A stretch of DNA of 64,000 bases from Ypsolopha sequella (GCA_934047225.1 OW203988.1:10822229-10886228); one strand, 5' to 3'. Shown: positions 19,723 through 32,074, counted from the stretch's first letter. Made by a program: numbers and translations. Notes: generated by a model from the sequence alone, not told the origin.

Positions 19723-20372
19723 CTACGTCTGGCAGCGCAGCAGTGTTGCCAACCCCTGCCAAAATTTACCCCCAAGACTTTTTTTTAATCCCCCTAAAAA
19801 CCCCCACGCACCTAAACTGCTGCCGTTAATTCGAGAGAATGATGACAGATGGAGTGTGGCGATATCTCGAAAAAATACTACAAGTCAACAAGAGCTTCTT
19901 CACGACAAATATAAATAAAGGCACGTTAAAAAAATATAAAAGGTACAACAAATGGGACGAAATAAATCCAAATCATGATTATTTAAACTTTTTTTATAAA
20001 TAAAAACCCTGGAATAGAATATATATACGATCCTATTATTTGGTAAGGTATATCAGTTTTATAATACGACAACACTGCCTTACACCGCAGATATTATAAA
20101 CCTTTTTCTGAAATGTCGATTCCAAAATGATTGCTGATTTGACAGAAATAACTTGACACATTTTATTGATTAAACAAATAACCACAGAGCATATAACAAG
20201 CAAATAACTTCATTCGGCTTCTATCTTTGTCCTCGAATGTTATATATATGCGATCCGTGTTTGTGTATTCAATTATTTGATTTGTAATTATTTTTTAAAT
20301 TTTCGTTATTTTAGTAGGTAGTTTTTCATCGAAATTTACATTTTATTTGGTTGACTGGCACTAAGACATAAA
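19723..20372. other. Putative left end of the Sailor-like element; no other gene
   Basis: It begins with GCGCAGCAGTGTTGCCAAC (about 19735), which resembles the reverse complement of AACACTGCAGCGCAG at 23260-23274, and both ends carry C-rich runs. 16 of 19 bases agree. This could be the terminal pair of a 3.5-kb element around the transposase at 20373. Confidence 0.35.
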
Positions 20373-21668
20373 ATGGACCCGCAACCGGGCTTTTCAAGAA
20401 ACACGGACGCAAACTTTCTTTCAACGAGAAAGAAAAGAACACGTCGTGCAATAGTTCCTGGTGAAAAAGAAATTATTCTTAACGTATACAAGTACGTGGT
20501 GAAAAATTGGCCGAAAGCACCCGAATTATGGGCTGACTCTGATACTGCTGCCTGTATTGAAAAGGTGATTGAAATTACTGGAGTATCAATGGCAACTATA
20601 TATCGCATCATAAGAGAATATAAAGCAATGAAAATGTCATCAACATCAACATTTTCAAATCCACAAAAAAGTGGTCCAAAGCTTCAGTTTGATGATAAAA
20701 TTGATGATTTTACTTTATGTGCTATACGAGTAAGAAGAAAAATTCACAAATTTTTTTACCGAAATCAAAAAGGCAAGTTATTAAAACAAAATCTTATTGT
20801 TTCATTGTTGCTATTTTTTTAATAATATATGTACAGGGATAAAAAAAATATTTATTTTCAGATTTTACTCGCTGTGAACTCTGATAATTCTTTACCAAAT
20901 CTCAAAAGGACAACGCTTCAAAATGTAATGAAGAAATTAAATTTCAAATATGCCACGCGCAAACGAAAAAGCGGCCTCATTGACAGGCAAGACATATAGG
21001 AAGCGAAGAAGGTTTTTTAAAACAGGGCCTTCTGCTTTTTGAAGCAAAAAAGGGGGATGGGGATTACTCGTATCATAAAGAGATGAACGCCGAAGTGCAA
21101 ACACTTATTTAGGGGAATCTTACCAAAACTTAAACCTAACTCGGTTATTGTGATTGACAACGCCCCATACCATTCTAGAAGATTAGAAGCTGTGCCAACT
21201 TTTTCCTGAAGAAAATATGATATCCAAGCATGGCTTACCTCTAAAAATATACCGTTTGAGCAGAGCATGATTAAAGAATTTCTAATGGAAATTGTTAGAA
21301 GGGAAAAGGGGCAATTTATTAAATATGCCGTAGATGAAATGGCTGCAGCTCAAGGAATAACAGTCCTCAGGCTGCCCCCATATCACTGCGAGTTAAATGC
21401 GATTGAGTCTATATGGGCAAACGTAAAGGGACATGTGGCAAGAAATAACAAAACCTTCAAAATGACGGAAATTAAACAATTGCTAGAAGAAGGGATGTCA
21501 GGTGTCACAAATGTAGAATGGGCAGGCTGTATATCACACACCATAAAAGAGGAAGATAAACTTATGAAACTTGACCATCTAATAGATGATGTGGCAGAAC
21601 AGTTTATTATAAATACTTCTGCTTCGGATACTGACGATGAACTCTACAGTGAAAGCTGTAGTGAATAA
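20373..21668 (+). pseudogene. DD82E/Sailor-like transposase (IS630-Tc1-mariner superfamily), decayed
   Basis: Exon 1 from ATG 20373 encodes a helix-turn-helix region (TRRAIVPGEKEIILNVYKYV; GVSMATIYRIIREYK at residues about 70-84) and CAIRVRRKIHKFF. A likely intron (about 20772-20862, ending TTATTTTCAG) leads to ILLAVNSDNSLPNLKRTTLQ. After a stop and a deletion that removed the first catalytic Asp, the frame gives VIVIDNAPYHSRRLE with the second Asp at 21156-21158, and LPPYHCELNAIESIWANVKG with the Glu at 21405-21407. They are in one frame with 82 residues between, a distance I recall as characteristic of the DD82E (Sailor) group, not the 34-41 of Tc1/mariner. The C-terminus is acidic and ends at TAA 21668. 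Several stops and shifts show an inactive copy. Confidence 0.7.
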
Positions 21669-22784
21669 AAATGAAACTTTATGCTTCGTATTTTGTTTTA
21701 TTCCCATTATTAAATGAGCAGAAGGAAATTTTAGTTATAGCACGAGCTCTTTGAAAGGTGACATTTATTTATACAGTCAAACTACCATATTGGCAAGTAA
21801 TAATAATAAATCAGCAACACGGATCGTAATACTTTTTGCTAATTTTGCCAAATAAAATGTTGACTTCCTATAGTAACTGACTCGGAGCTGGACTCGGGAA
21901 AACGATAAAAACAAATTAACGAGTTTCACAAAAAGGGTAATAGAACATTGATCACTTAGATACAGAGTCTTAATTCAATATGATTTCCGCTACATAAATA
22001 AAATGACAACCTCTATATAAGGTTCTTAAATTCAAGTGAACACAGTATCGCTAATAGACAACTTTTCGCCAAAAATAATATTTTTTGCGCTTTTTTTTTA
22101 CTTTTACGTAGAAATTGAGTCAGCTGATTCATTAAGTTTTGTACTAGGAAGTGGAAAATATATACGACAAAAATACTTTTTATTAACAAATGGGACCTTT
22201 TAACGATGTACAATCGACCCTAAAATCATCATGATAAATATAAAATATTGAAATGATAAACAGTAAAAAAAAAGGTTTTATCCCCTGACATTTGCAAACG
22301 TCACCATTCTCTCGAATGAACGGCCGGAGTTTATATGTTTTTATAATAAATAATAAATCTTATTTGATGTAGTGCCCAAGTCGTTCATAATTCATAAAAT
22401 AAAACGCCTTCATAGTCAATTCGTAATTTAAATTTAAAAAATATGCATAAGCTGTACAGTGCACAGTTGTAGAATGGGATAAAAATGGCGGACACTCTCA
22501 CTGGTGTGGTGTGTCATGAGTAGCATTGGGAGAATTGGAATTGACGCTATTTTCAAACGCGGTCATAATTTTGGAATGAAATATTAACCAAAATAAATTA
22601 AAGTAACATACAATATTGTTACCTAATATTTTTTGATACCATATCTTTCGACATTGTTATTAAGTTCACACTCTTGTCTTGTAACACAAATATAAATTAT
22701 AAGAGCGAAATGAAATCAGACGGACTAACGAATGTTGCAAAACAAAGGAACTGAGTAACGACAACGAAAATAATTAATATGTTA
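21669..22784. other. No gene recognised
   Basis: AT-rich sequence downstream of the transposase, probably still inside the same element; no motif. Confidence 0.4.
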
Positions 22785-23047
22785 AGGTTACATTCCTAAA
22801 CACCCGGGTAAATGTAAAATTTAACTGTCAACCAACCGAGTAAAAACGTACAGTACAGTGGAGACCAAATCAAGCTATACACTTGCAGTACGACATTAGC
22901 CCCTACAAAGAAGAATATAAGATAGGTACAAAGTCCAATGTGTCTTACTTGATGCGGTCTCCACTGTACATAAACCTTGTCAGAAATGTAAAATTCAAAT
23001 TGACAGTTTAAATTTCACATTTACCCAGGCATTTAGGAATGCTACCT
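22785..23047. mobile_element. 263-bp foldback MITE
   Basis: AGGTTACATTCCTAAACACC at 22785 pairs with GGCATTTAGGAATGCTACCT at 23028-23047, and pairing continues through GGGTAAATGTAAAATTTAAC. A second inner pair, GTACAGTGGAGACC and GGTCTCCACTGTAC, makes a nested hairpin. Confidence 0.7.
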
Positions 23048-24475
23048 ATGAATGAATAATGGTTGACTTGAATGAAGGAACCTCAGAATAAGGAACACTG
23101 TGAAATTCGTTCGTTTCGTTCTACGCACAGGCTTTTGTTTGATTTAGTTGCAGGTTTTGTTCGAACCCCTAAAAAAAAACCCAAAAAAATCCTGCCCCTA
23201 AGAATTCCCCTTTTAACACTTCTACCCCGTAAATTTAGGGGTAAAACTCCTAAGTTATCAACACTGCAGCGCAGATTCGGTGTAACCATGGTATAATAAA
23301 ACAAGGTATGTTCCTTGGTGATGTGTGGAGGTTTTGTGTTCCAAAATGGGGGAACTTGAGTACGTCATCACGCTATCGACGGTTCTCAAACTTTAAAAGT
23401 CGGGAATCGTGGAAATGTTTATGTCCTTAGAAATAAATTACTAGGAATGCATGTGGATTTTAACTTTTCAGCTGCAGAGGGATGGTGTGGCGGCTAAAGT
23501 GAGAAGTATTCAATAAAATGTCCCTTAATGGCTTTATGTAGTCAGAAGTCGCAAAATGAATTGAACACACTCTCACTGTGAAAGAAAATACTAGTGAAAA
23601 TTCGCCATTCAAAGTAATAAATAAAGCGTATGGAAAACACCACACTAACTTCTGCACGTAACGAAATTTAACGTGATCTTAGAGCTTCATATAAATATTA
23701 CATAAAATTTGTCACTATAACTTACTTTTCTTAGAATAAATACCACACATAGACCAAAATAATTACTACAATAAAAAATGCAGCAAAAAAAAAATACATG
23801 AACGTGAGAGAGCACGGAATTGATAAATTCATGAGGAATTTTTTATTATTATTTTATCTGGTCTTTTACCTACAAATCATCCCCAAAAAAGTTCAATTAT
23901 TCATGTAATTTTTTCGAAGGATATCCAGAAAGTGAAGTCGACAAAAAAAAAAAATGTTACATGTCGAAAAATAATGTTGGAAAGAAACCATTATTTATTA
24001 ATGCGTAAAAAAATGTGATACCGTATGCCCATCTTACGTCTCGGTTAAAAAAAATAGTTGCAACTCGAAAGGAGCGATTAAACGCATAATAAATAGAAAC
24101 GCAGGCATGAAATATCATGAATAAGAAAAAAACACATTATATTTTTTTACATTCTTATCACCATATCTGTTTTCCCTTCTTAAATGTTTTTGGTGTCGTG
24201 CTAAAAGTTGCTACTGCTGATAAGATCTATGGATTGGCATAGGTTTCATTCGTGGATAAAAGGTTTTCAAATTTTGGACCAAACGCCAAGAGAAGAGTTG
24301 CATCATCCTTTCAATCTTGTACAATTACAGCCGATTTGCTCGTGGAAACTCGCAAAATAGAACATTTTTTCACAAATATGAGATCTAGATACATAACAGA
24401 TTGATTCGAATTGCTCGATGATAGGGGTTTGGTTTCGGAACGCTACCTAAAAAACAAAACTTCACGAACCTTATA
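23048..24475. other. Repeat pieces, no gene
   Basis: It contains the possible right end of the Sailor-like element (about 23160-23275) and the dispersed 46-bp segment at 23362-23407. From 23410 to 24475 nothing was recognised. Confidence 0.4.
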
Positions 24476-24624
24476 CATCCATGCAAAACTTAACTTATTT
24501 GACAGGACTAATCTTAATTTAATCGTTCTGTCTGTGTCCTTGTCTTTTCGATAAAGAAAGAAAAAGACAGGACGCTTAAAATAAGGTTACACCGAATTAT
24601 GTAGTTACACCCTACACCGAATCG
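24476..24624. mobile_element. Small hairpin MITE family (CGATTCGG type), copy A
   Basis: ACTTATTTGACAGGACTAAT, an internal AAGAAAAAGACAGGACGCTT and the terminal CCGAATCG match copies at 50287-50431 and 53679-53829. The P element at 24626 is inserted at its right terminus. Confidence 0.6.
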
Positions 24625-24911
24625 ACCTCGGACGAAGCATCACATGGACTTGACACGCGAATAACAATACCAAGAGCAAGCAGGATAGACAAATAGTTGG
24701 ACAGCTAAGAGTGAAGGAGATGAAGACAAAATTTTCTGTCCTTATCTGCGTGTCGCCTTTTATTGTTGGGCAAACTAGCAGTTTTGCCCAACATACCAAC
24801 AACAAACCGCTTTATGTGATTTGATTTTATTTGATAATTTTGTGATCCGTTGTTGAAAAGTGTTTGGAACGCAAATTATTTCGTGATAACTACGCAAAGA
24901 ACACTGAGGAT

Positions 24912-27900
24912 ATGGTACATTGTTGTGTTTTGGGATGTAAAAGCCGTAGTGAGCGGAAATATGAAGATATCACATTTCACTCGTAAGTGCTATATTTTGA
25001 CAAATATTTTAATCAAATAAACTCACAGTAGGATACAATGCATGCTTTTCTTTGTTTTAGGGCGTTGAAATATTAATTTTGAATCTAAAGTTCGTATTTC
25101 AAATATATATTTTTAGGCTATATTATGCTACTATGTTCAGTAGGTGCGTGAAGTCTCATAGAAGTCGGCCATGTTTCATCACGTTTCATGGTGTATAAAA
25201 TTCGGTCGTGTTATACGTATTTTAGGGATACCATTTCCAAAATTGGGGAAATTAATCTCTGTTTCGGTATATTTATTAAAACTTTATTTCATTTCATTAT
25301 TTTATTTTTAGGTTTCCAAAAGATTCGGCAGTGAAAAGAAAATGGATTCTGTCAACCGGGCGACAAAATTGGGAACCACATAAATACACCAAGCTGTGCT
25401 CAAAGCATTTTGAAAAAGCGTGTTTTCGGAAAACACAGAAAAATATGACTTACCTCTATGAATTCTCAGTTCCTACGTTACATATACATGTAAGTATATT
25501 CGTCTATTGTGTCTAGTAATATACACTGTTTAAACGATAAAGGTGCATGTTAGATGATGTTGCGGAAACCGTAAACTGGCGATAGTAACCATATATAGGA
25601 AAAACTATTACTATGAGGCCAATCCAAAAATCGTGACAAAAGAATGCAATACCTACTCGACCAAAATGTATAAATCAGATGTTTTTTCCCACAATTGTGT
25701 AGTAAAAGTTGTTTGTATAGATAGTCCCAACGTCGCCAGGTTCCGGCTTCTGCAACATCATTTTAACATTCGGTATATATACACAGTGAAAAATTATTTG
25801 AGCATGACCAGACCGTAAACAATCTGTCTTAACAATACTAAAGAGGTGAAGAGATTCTTTTCTACGTCTCATTAGGTAATAAATAAAAAATGCACCGGAG
25901 TCAATAACATCTGATCTGTTTTTGTTTAATATGTTGTTAATTTTGCTTTAGGTCCAAGATCCATTGGTAAAGTCTTCTTCACCTAATGTCGATGATAAGG
26001 ATCCCGAAATAAGGTCTGTAAGTATTTGTTTCACACACAACTATCTATTGTTTCTTATCAGTTGTGATGTTATAAAGATGCGATGTCTCGAAATTTTTGT
26101 GCACCTTTTCTTACTTTCGTTTCACTTGACTGTTTCAGTTTAAACATAAATTACATACATTGGACATTAAACATACATTGGAAAAGCCCTCTACATCCAC
26201 AAAAGTTAACACTGTAATATTAATGTTGTTTTTCCACTTTAACCTAATTTTGTCCCTAACTACGTATCTTGAGTTTTTGTAAACAAAACTTTACGTTTGT
26301 ATTTAATTATGAATTGTTTATTTCAGGCTCAAGACTTACCACCTATTGAAAAAGTTATCAGTAATGAATTAGAATTAACACCACGGAAGAAAAAACTCGT
26401 CTCAAAATTGAAACAAAAAACCATTGTAGTTGAGGCCCGAAAGAAGAAGTTAGCAACCCTACGATCAAAAGTTCGGCGCCTTGAGAAAAAGAATGCCGAG
26501 TTGTCTGCTATAATCGAAAAATTGCAGTCCAAAAATTTAATTAACCAAGAAACTGCAGATTTACTTTCATCAATCAAACCTCAGGACCAGGACTTTTTAA
26601 AATCAAACAAAAGTAAATTTTCGCCGGAAGTTCGTAAATTTGCTTTAAATCTACACTTTATTAGCCCGCGTGCTTACAATTTAGTACGGAACGAGTATAA
26701 AACATGCCTTCCGCATGCTCGGACACTTGCTCGTTGGTATCAGACAATTGAAGGCGAACCCGGTTTTTCGACTGAAGCATTAGAGACTCTTAAACTTTTA
26801 GTCAAAAATTCACCTTCTCGAAAATTGATGTGGGTTAAGTTTCGATGAAATGGCTATCCGGCAAACCATTGAGTGGGATGGCAAAAACTATATTGGTTTT
26901 GTAAATTGTGGCTATAAACTTGACAGTGATCTTTTGCCCGTTGCCAAAGAAGCTCTAGTGTTTATGGTCACTATGGAAAATTCCGGTGGGCTATTTTCTT
27001 GTAAATGGTGTAACTGCGGAACAAAAAGCAACTTTGGTAAAGTCATGCATAGACCTAATTTGCGAATGCGACATCGATGTAGTTGCTGTAACATTTGATG
27101 GATGCCCGGCAAACTTCTCGATGGCAAAACTATTGGGTTGTTGTTTAGACGGTGAAGACATAAATCCCGTATTTTCACACGAAGGAAAAGAAATAGTTAT
27201 ATTTCCTGATCCTTCTCATATGCTAAAATTAATACGGAATACATTGGGAGAAAAACGATTTTTAACGGACTGTGATGGGCGAATTGTGTCATGGAACTTT
27301 ATAGTTATGCTAAATGACCTCCAAGAAAACGAGGGTTTACATTTGGCTAATAAAATGAGAGCGGCTCATGTCGATTTTAAAAAACAAATCATGAAAAGTT
27401 GGCATCTCAATTGTTAAGCGAATCTATCGCAGATTCAATAGAATATTGCAAAATAAAACTCCGACTTGAAGAATTTCAAAACTCTGAGGCGACAGTTGAT
27501 TTTATAAGAAAATTTAATTCGCTGTTTGATGTATTAAATTCACGAAATTTAAATTCTTATGAATATAAAAAACCGCTTAAGCCCCAAAATTATGACAGCG
27601 TAAAGGTATTTTTAGATGATATGCTTAATTGTATAAAAAGCTTGAAAATAGGAACCACTCCCATTTTGAACACAAACAGAAAAACGGGATTTTTGGGTAT
27701 GTATATATGTATTAAAAGTTTAATATGTTATATGACTCGCAGGTCAAATCCAAAAAAATGGATTTCTTGTCTTCCTACAAATTAAGTCAAGACCATCTTG
27801 AAATATTTTTTAGCTCTATTAGGGCAAAGGGTGGTTTCAATAACAACCCAACTGCTTCTCAGTTTAAAGCCGCATTTAAGAGATTGCTAATTCACGGTGA

Positions 27901-28573
27901 ACTGAAACATCTTACCACGGGAAATTGTATACCGTTAAGTGACATACATATTTTAACATATTGTAAGCCGGAAATCGTAATAAACAATACGACTAACCGT
28001 GGCAGATTAATTGAAGACGGGGCGCTTCAGCAACGCTTAGAATCCGAAATTGTATTATCTAAGGATCACGATTACGTAGCGGACCCAACGAGACTCACGG
28101 AATATGCCCGTCAAGTTGTAACTTATATAACAGGTTTTGTTGTAAAATCTCTGAAAACGCAAATTAAATGTGAGCAATGTTTATCTTCTCTGATTTCTTC
28201 AGAAAAATTAGAGGACTCCCTCATATTTCAAAAAGATAAAGGAGGTTTGAGTTATCCATCGAAACCCGTAATAAAATTGTGTGAAATAGCAGAGGAAGTA
28301 TATAGAAAAAATAAATCTGTAATGAAGAAAGACACCATGCATTACTTACTACAGGAATGTTTAAAAAAATGCATCGGCCTCAAACTATTTTCTGAAATAG
28401 TACACGATTATCGTGATGGATCAATATTTGAAAGCCATTATTCTTTATTGATTAAAGCAATTTGCAAAAAATATCTTAACACAAGAATTCACTACGCCAC
28501 AAAAAATTTCATTAAAAAAGGGGACAACGTGAGAAATCTATACACTAAGCTTATTTTATTTAAAGGACAATAA
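24912..28573 (+). pseudogene. P-element transposase with THAP domain (four frameshifts)
   Basis: Exon 1 (24912-24982, donor GTAAGT) and exon 2 (25312-25489) encode the THAP domain: CCVLGCKS, WILSTGRQNW, LCSKHF and EFSVPTLHIH. Exon 3 is 25952-26017 (22 residues, phase 0). Exon 4 begins at 26327 with a basic coiled coil (KVRRLEKKNAELSAIIEKLQ). Frames then shift near 26830, 26965, 27395 and 27722. Landmarks after the shifts are LSFDEMAIRQTIEWDG and VTFDGCPANFSMAKLLG (likely catalytic Asp residues), IFPDPSHMLKLIRN, and SQDHLEIFFSSIRAKGGFNN (likely catalytic Glu), ending at TAA 28573. The order matches P-element transposases, which cut and paste using GTP. The stretch is otherwise highly conserved, so the frameshifts are recent or partly sequence errors. 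Confidence 0.85.
25535..25772. mobile_element. MITE inside P-element intron 2
   Basis: GATGATGTTGCGGAAACCGT at about 25553 and TTCCGGCTTCTGCAACATCA at about 25741-25760 are imperfect inverted repeats, followed by the same GGCGATAGT/GTCGCC pair. A third copy of this end (CGCCAGTTTCCGGCTTCCGA) lies at 52550. It inserted after the P element or in its ancestor. Confidence 0.55.
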
Positions 28574-28866
28574 ATTATTTTACAATGAAACTTGTTTTAT
28601 TTAATGTTAACATGAGTTTTCCCTGGGTGATGTCAGTTTTATAAAAGTCTGCCTAACAATAAAATAAAAGGAATAAATAATCATAGTTACTCGTTAAAAT
28701 ACATTTTAACTACGAATTCAAATTACAGTAGTTATAGAACTTAAATAAAAGGGGGAAAAAAATTCGTTAAGCCTGGTCACTCTGTTTTTAGATGTACTTT
28801 GTTTCTGTCCCTTACGGGTGCACGCTAATAGCAAGTCCATGTGATGCTTCGTCCGAGGAATCGACC

Positions 28867-29389
28867 GACACAACTGTCAGACGAATCGGTGTACTTCGGT
28901 ACGTTCCGAAATGGATTGGATTGGTCATCCTAAAAAAAAATCTAAAATGTCAGTACATACCTATTGAAAATTGAGTTTCCTTCAAATTCTCCATAGAAGA
29001 TGGCAAATTCATAGGTGATTGATGTGATGACCAACTATCAAGTCTTTATTGTCAATAAAAAACGGAACTCCTCATAGTGAAGGTGTTAAGCTTCAGCGTT
29101 CGACGCTGCATGGCAAATATTCTTTTAATCGCTATATGATCTATAATCGTCATTTTTTTCATATTTTTCGGTTTACGAGTTTCGGAAATAAGGGGGGGAC
29201 ATACATATTTTTGTGTTTTAAGATTTCTCGAAACCAGTGCCGGTAGATGTAGTAAAAGTATAATATATACTTTTACAATCAGCTTTTTAATATCTACAAT
29301 TTGATACCCATATTGTATTTTTAGGATAATATTTATTATTTTTCTCACTTTTGCTTCGGAAATATTTTTAAAAATTTCAAATTTTGTAT
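28867..29389. other. No gene recognised
   Basis: Flank of the P element. GAATCGGTGTAC at 28883 may be the displaced remainder of MITE copy A. Confidence 0.35.
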
Positions 29390-29575
29390 TTTTCTTTACA
29401 CCGTGATATGTGGGTAAATGAATGCTATTTTTTTGCCAAATTTCATGTATTTATCTTTAACGGTGCCAAAGTTATGAGGCTGTGACATACGGACGGATGA
29501 ACAACGGAGTCTCACCGTTAAGGTTCCTTTTGTAACATTTAGGTACGGAACCCTAAAAACAATATTTTCGATTTA
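29390..29575. repeat. Dispersed repeat ending GGTACGGAACCCTAAAAA
   Basis: CCAAATTTCATGTATTTATC, GACATACGGACGGATGAACA and GGTACGGAACCCTAAAAA in this order form a repeat end very common in lepidopteran and other insect genomes. Non-coding. Confidence 0.55.
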
Positions 29576-30350
29576 ATGTTGAGAATTCAAAAAATTTAAA
29601 ATTCAAATAGTTCATTTTGCAAAGCAAGTATAAATATATACACTTTTTACAAGTCAAATTTAATCTAATAAAAAAAATAGATGTAATAAAATAATAAATA
29701 TACATGAACTAAATTAATGGTTTATTTAATTTATGTAGCAATATATATACGATTAAAATGATAGGTAAAATATATATTATACAAGGTGAAATCGAATCAA
29801 CCGCCCGAACCCATACCGGAGTCCCGGCCAGGGACCAGGAACAAGGTTCAATGATCACCAACTCAAATATCTGACTTGAGATACTCAAATATCTGACTTC
29901 TTTGAGACTATTGGGCTTTTTGACCCGACTCTTCATGAGCCAACTTTTAATGTCAAGAAAAGACATTAAATAAGTGATTGACAAAATTATCACTTGACGA
30001 CGACCATTTTAAATATTTTTTCAGGTGTAAATATCGTATTTTAGAACAACGCAATATTTATAACACTGCTTGCTGCTTAGATAGAAACATTTTACGGACT
30101 GCTCATTCCGGGTGCTGCTGTAGTGGTTTCTCTGTGTACAAACGCAGGCACAAGCTTGGGACAACAAGTCATGTGACTTGATGTGACGTCACTCTCAGGG
30201 GGGCCGCGTTTCTTCCCGCGCATTAAAGAAATGAACTTAAACTTCTCCAATTTCATCAATTATTATCATTTATCAATGAAAGTGCCAAAGTTTAAGTTAT
30301 GAAAAGTACATCCAAGATAAAAAAAAAATTGGTTGTGGAATAGTCTATTC
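29576..30350. other. No gene recognised
   Basis: A direct repeat ACTCAAATATCTGACTT occurs twice at about 29862 and 29882. Otherwise featureless. Confidence 0.4.
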
Positions 30351-30690
30351 GAGATTGCGGCAATCACTTTGTTAGGGTGCTGATTGAAGGGTACCTATTA
30401 CTTGGAAATTATCAGAATACCCACCTGACCTTCGATTCTGGCTTCATCACCATAGAACCCCTCAACGGATGACAGCACATAACTTTAGATTACGGCAATC
30501 AGTTTGTGTTAGGGTGCTGATTGCAGAACGTTACTTGAAAATTTGCCAGTGTACCCACCTGACCTTCGATCCTGGCTTCATCACCACATAACTCCTCAAC
30601 GGATGACAGCACATAGGTAACTAGAGATTGCAGCAATCACTTTGTGTTATGGTGCTGATAGTAGTCATTATACCCACTTGAGCTTCGTTA
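30351..30690. repeat. Tandem repeat, unit about 136 bp, 2.5 copies
   Basis: Copies start at about 30351 (GAGATTGCGGCAATCACTTT), 30487 and 30624. Shared blocks include TAGGGTGCTGATTG, ACCCACCTGACCTTCGAT, CTGGCTTCATCACCA and CTCAACGGATGACAGCACAT. The third copy is partial. The copies differ by point changes and small indels, so the array is not recent. Confidence 0.75.
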
Positions 30691-32074
30691 TATATCAACA
30701 GCGCGTTTGCAAGAACTACTCATATTTCACACTTTTTAGTCAACACTAAAAAATGTGAAATGAAATAAACTTTTAACAAAAAAATACCTAAATAGTAACT
30801 GACATCAAATGTAACACCAGTCATTTACTGAAAAGTTTAAAATAATTGTTTAATGACCGATGGTACCGAAACAACACTTTTGCCGACTTCTTTCTTCCTG
30901 AAACATTATATTATCTCTTAGAAGTATTATCTAGAAGTTGGCGCATTCCCTACGAAATAGCAACATAAAAACCAATATGGGAGCGCCGAGTTTTAGAGAA
31001 CATAATATAGAATAAAATACAATTTGACGGAGACACCGACAAATTGATAGACATTTCCTATTTTGTTTAATGTAATGGCCATTTAGCACTATTTTTTGAA
31101 ATTCACAGCAGTCAGCAATCTGGCAAGTAAGATTATAATATATTATGCAGATATATAATGTACTCTTTGGTTATATGCAATATGTATCGATCGAGTTGGC
31201 AACCCTGATGAGTGCTACGTTGTGAAAGTGACATGTCAGCTGGTTAGAATTTTGTTTTCTACACTATTTTTAATTATTTCAAGAAGTACCTATGGTTCTT
31301 TCTTAACCCTAATTTGTTTTCGCCTTCCTAATTAAGATCCTAAAATATTTATTATCTCTAATCGTAATTTCAGGTTGTATTTCAAATAATCGCTTTTGAA
31401 AATTTTGATTATCTACATTGGTTTGCTATTAGAGAGTAATATTATCATAAAATGCACTCTACAGATAGGTATATGGTGATACATATAAGATTCCTGTAAT
31501 GTGTCCCCTTCTTATCGACACTCTGACTATATATTGTTTTAATTATTGAGAACTCTTAAGGCAAAAATATTTAATACTTATTTTACTTTACACTTTTTCT
31601 GATAATGTGGTGTCAGCAGCTCTCAAGGAATGCTAGTGTTTCTAATGCTTTGTGGATTTACAATAAATCCTATGTAGAATCAATCACTGACACACCATAA
31701 TGCAAGATTGTAGGCTAGAGAGAAGTGGCACTGCCACTATCCAACTTGTTTGGCTGAATTTCAAACAGGGAATCCTTTCTCTTTATCTCAATGATATATT
31801 GAGATATTGCCTTAATGTGTAACAAAAGCTTACAACCTATTTTATTTTATGGATGTCCTTACATAGAGGGAGGCATTGTGGCAAATAAAGGGGGGGGAAA
31901 GGGGGCCATGGAACCCCGAAAAACAGCAGTAATTTTATACATTAAGTTATTTTACTACACTAGATGTTAGCGTGAAATGGAAAACAATATGTACCTATGG
32001 TGCCACTTATTAAAACAGTGAATGTTTTTATCTTCCTCACAGATCTAATATGTTGAACTACATTTGCGTTTTAG
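30691..32074. other. Upstream region of TRABD
   Basis: No repeat or gene recognised. The promoter and non-coding first exon of TRABD probably lie here, because exon 1 of the coding part starts at an acceptor (TTTAG at 32070-32074) with 17 untranslated bases before the ATG. I could not place a promoter. Confidence 0.35.

Larger units (their letters stand above)
24626..28858 (+). mobile_element. P element, 4.2 kb, with inverted termini and target duplication
   Basis: The left terminus CCTCGGACGAAGCATCACAT (from 24626) and its exact reverse complement (ending 28858) form inverted repeats of about 27 bases. AATCGACC lies on both sides (24620-24627 and 28859-28866), consistent with the 8-bp duplication of P elements, although its last two bases overlap the terminus on the left. 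Inside are the THAP-type transposase exons at 24912-28573. The transposase has frameshifts, so this copy is probably not autonomous, but its structure is complete. Confidence 0.85.

Noticed and set aside
27700..27750. An intron in the P transposase (GTATGT...CAG)
   Set aside because: Splicing there would put the next exon in the wrong frame, whereas reading through with one shift keeps family-like sequence on both sides.
30351..30690. CRISPR-like array
   Set aside because: The unit is about 136 bp with no short constant repeat and variable spacers; it is an ordinary tandem repeat in eukaryotic DNA.
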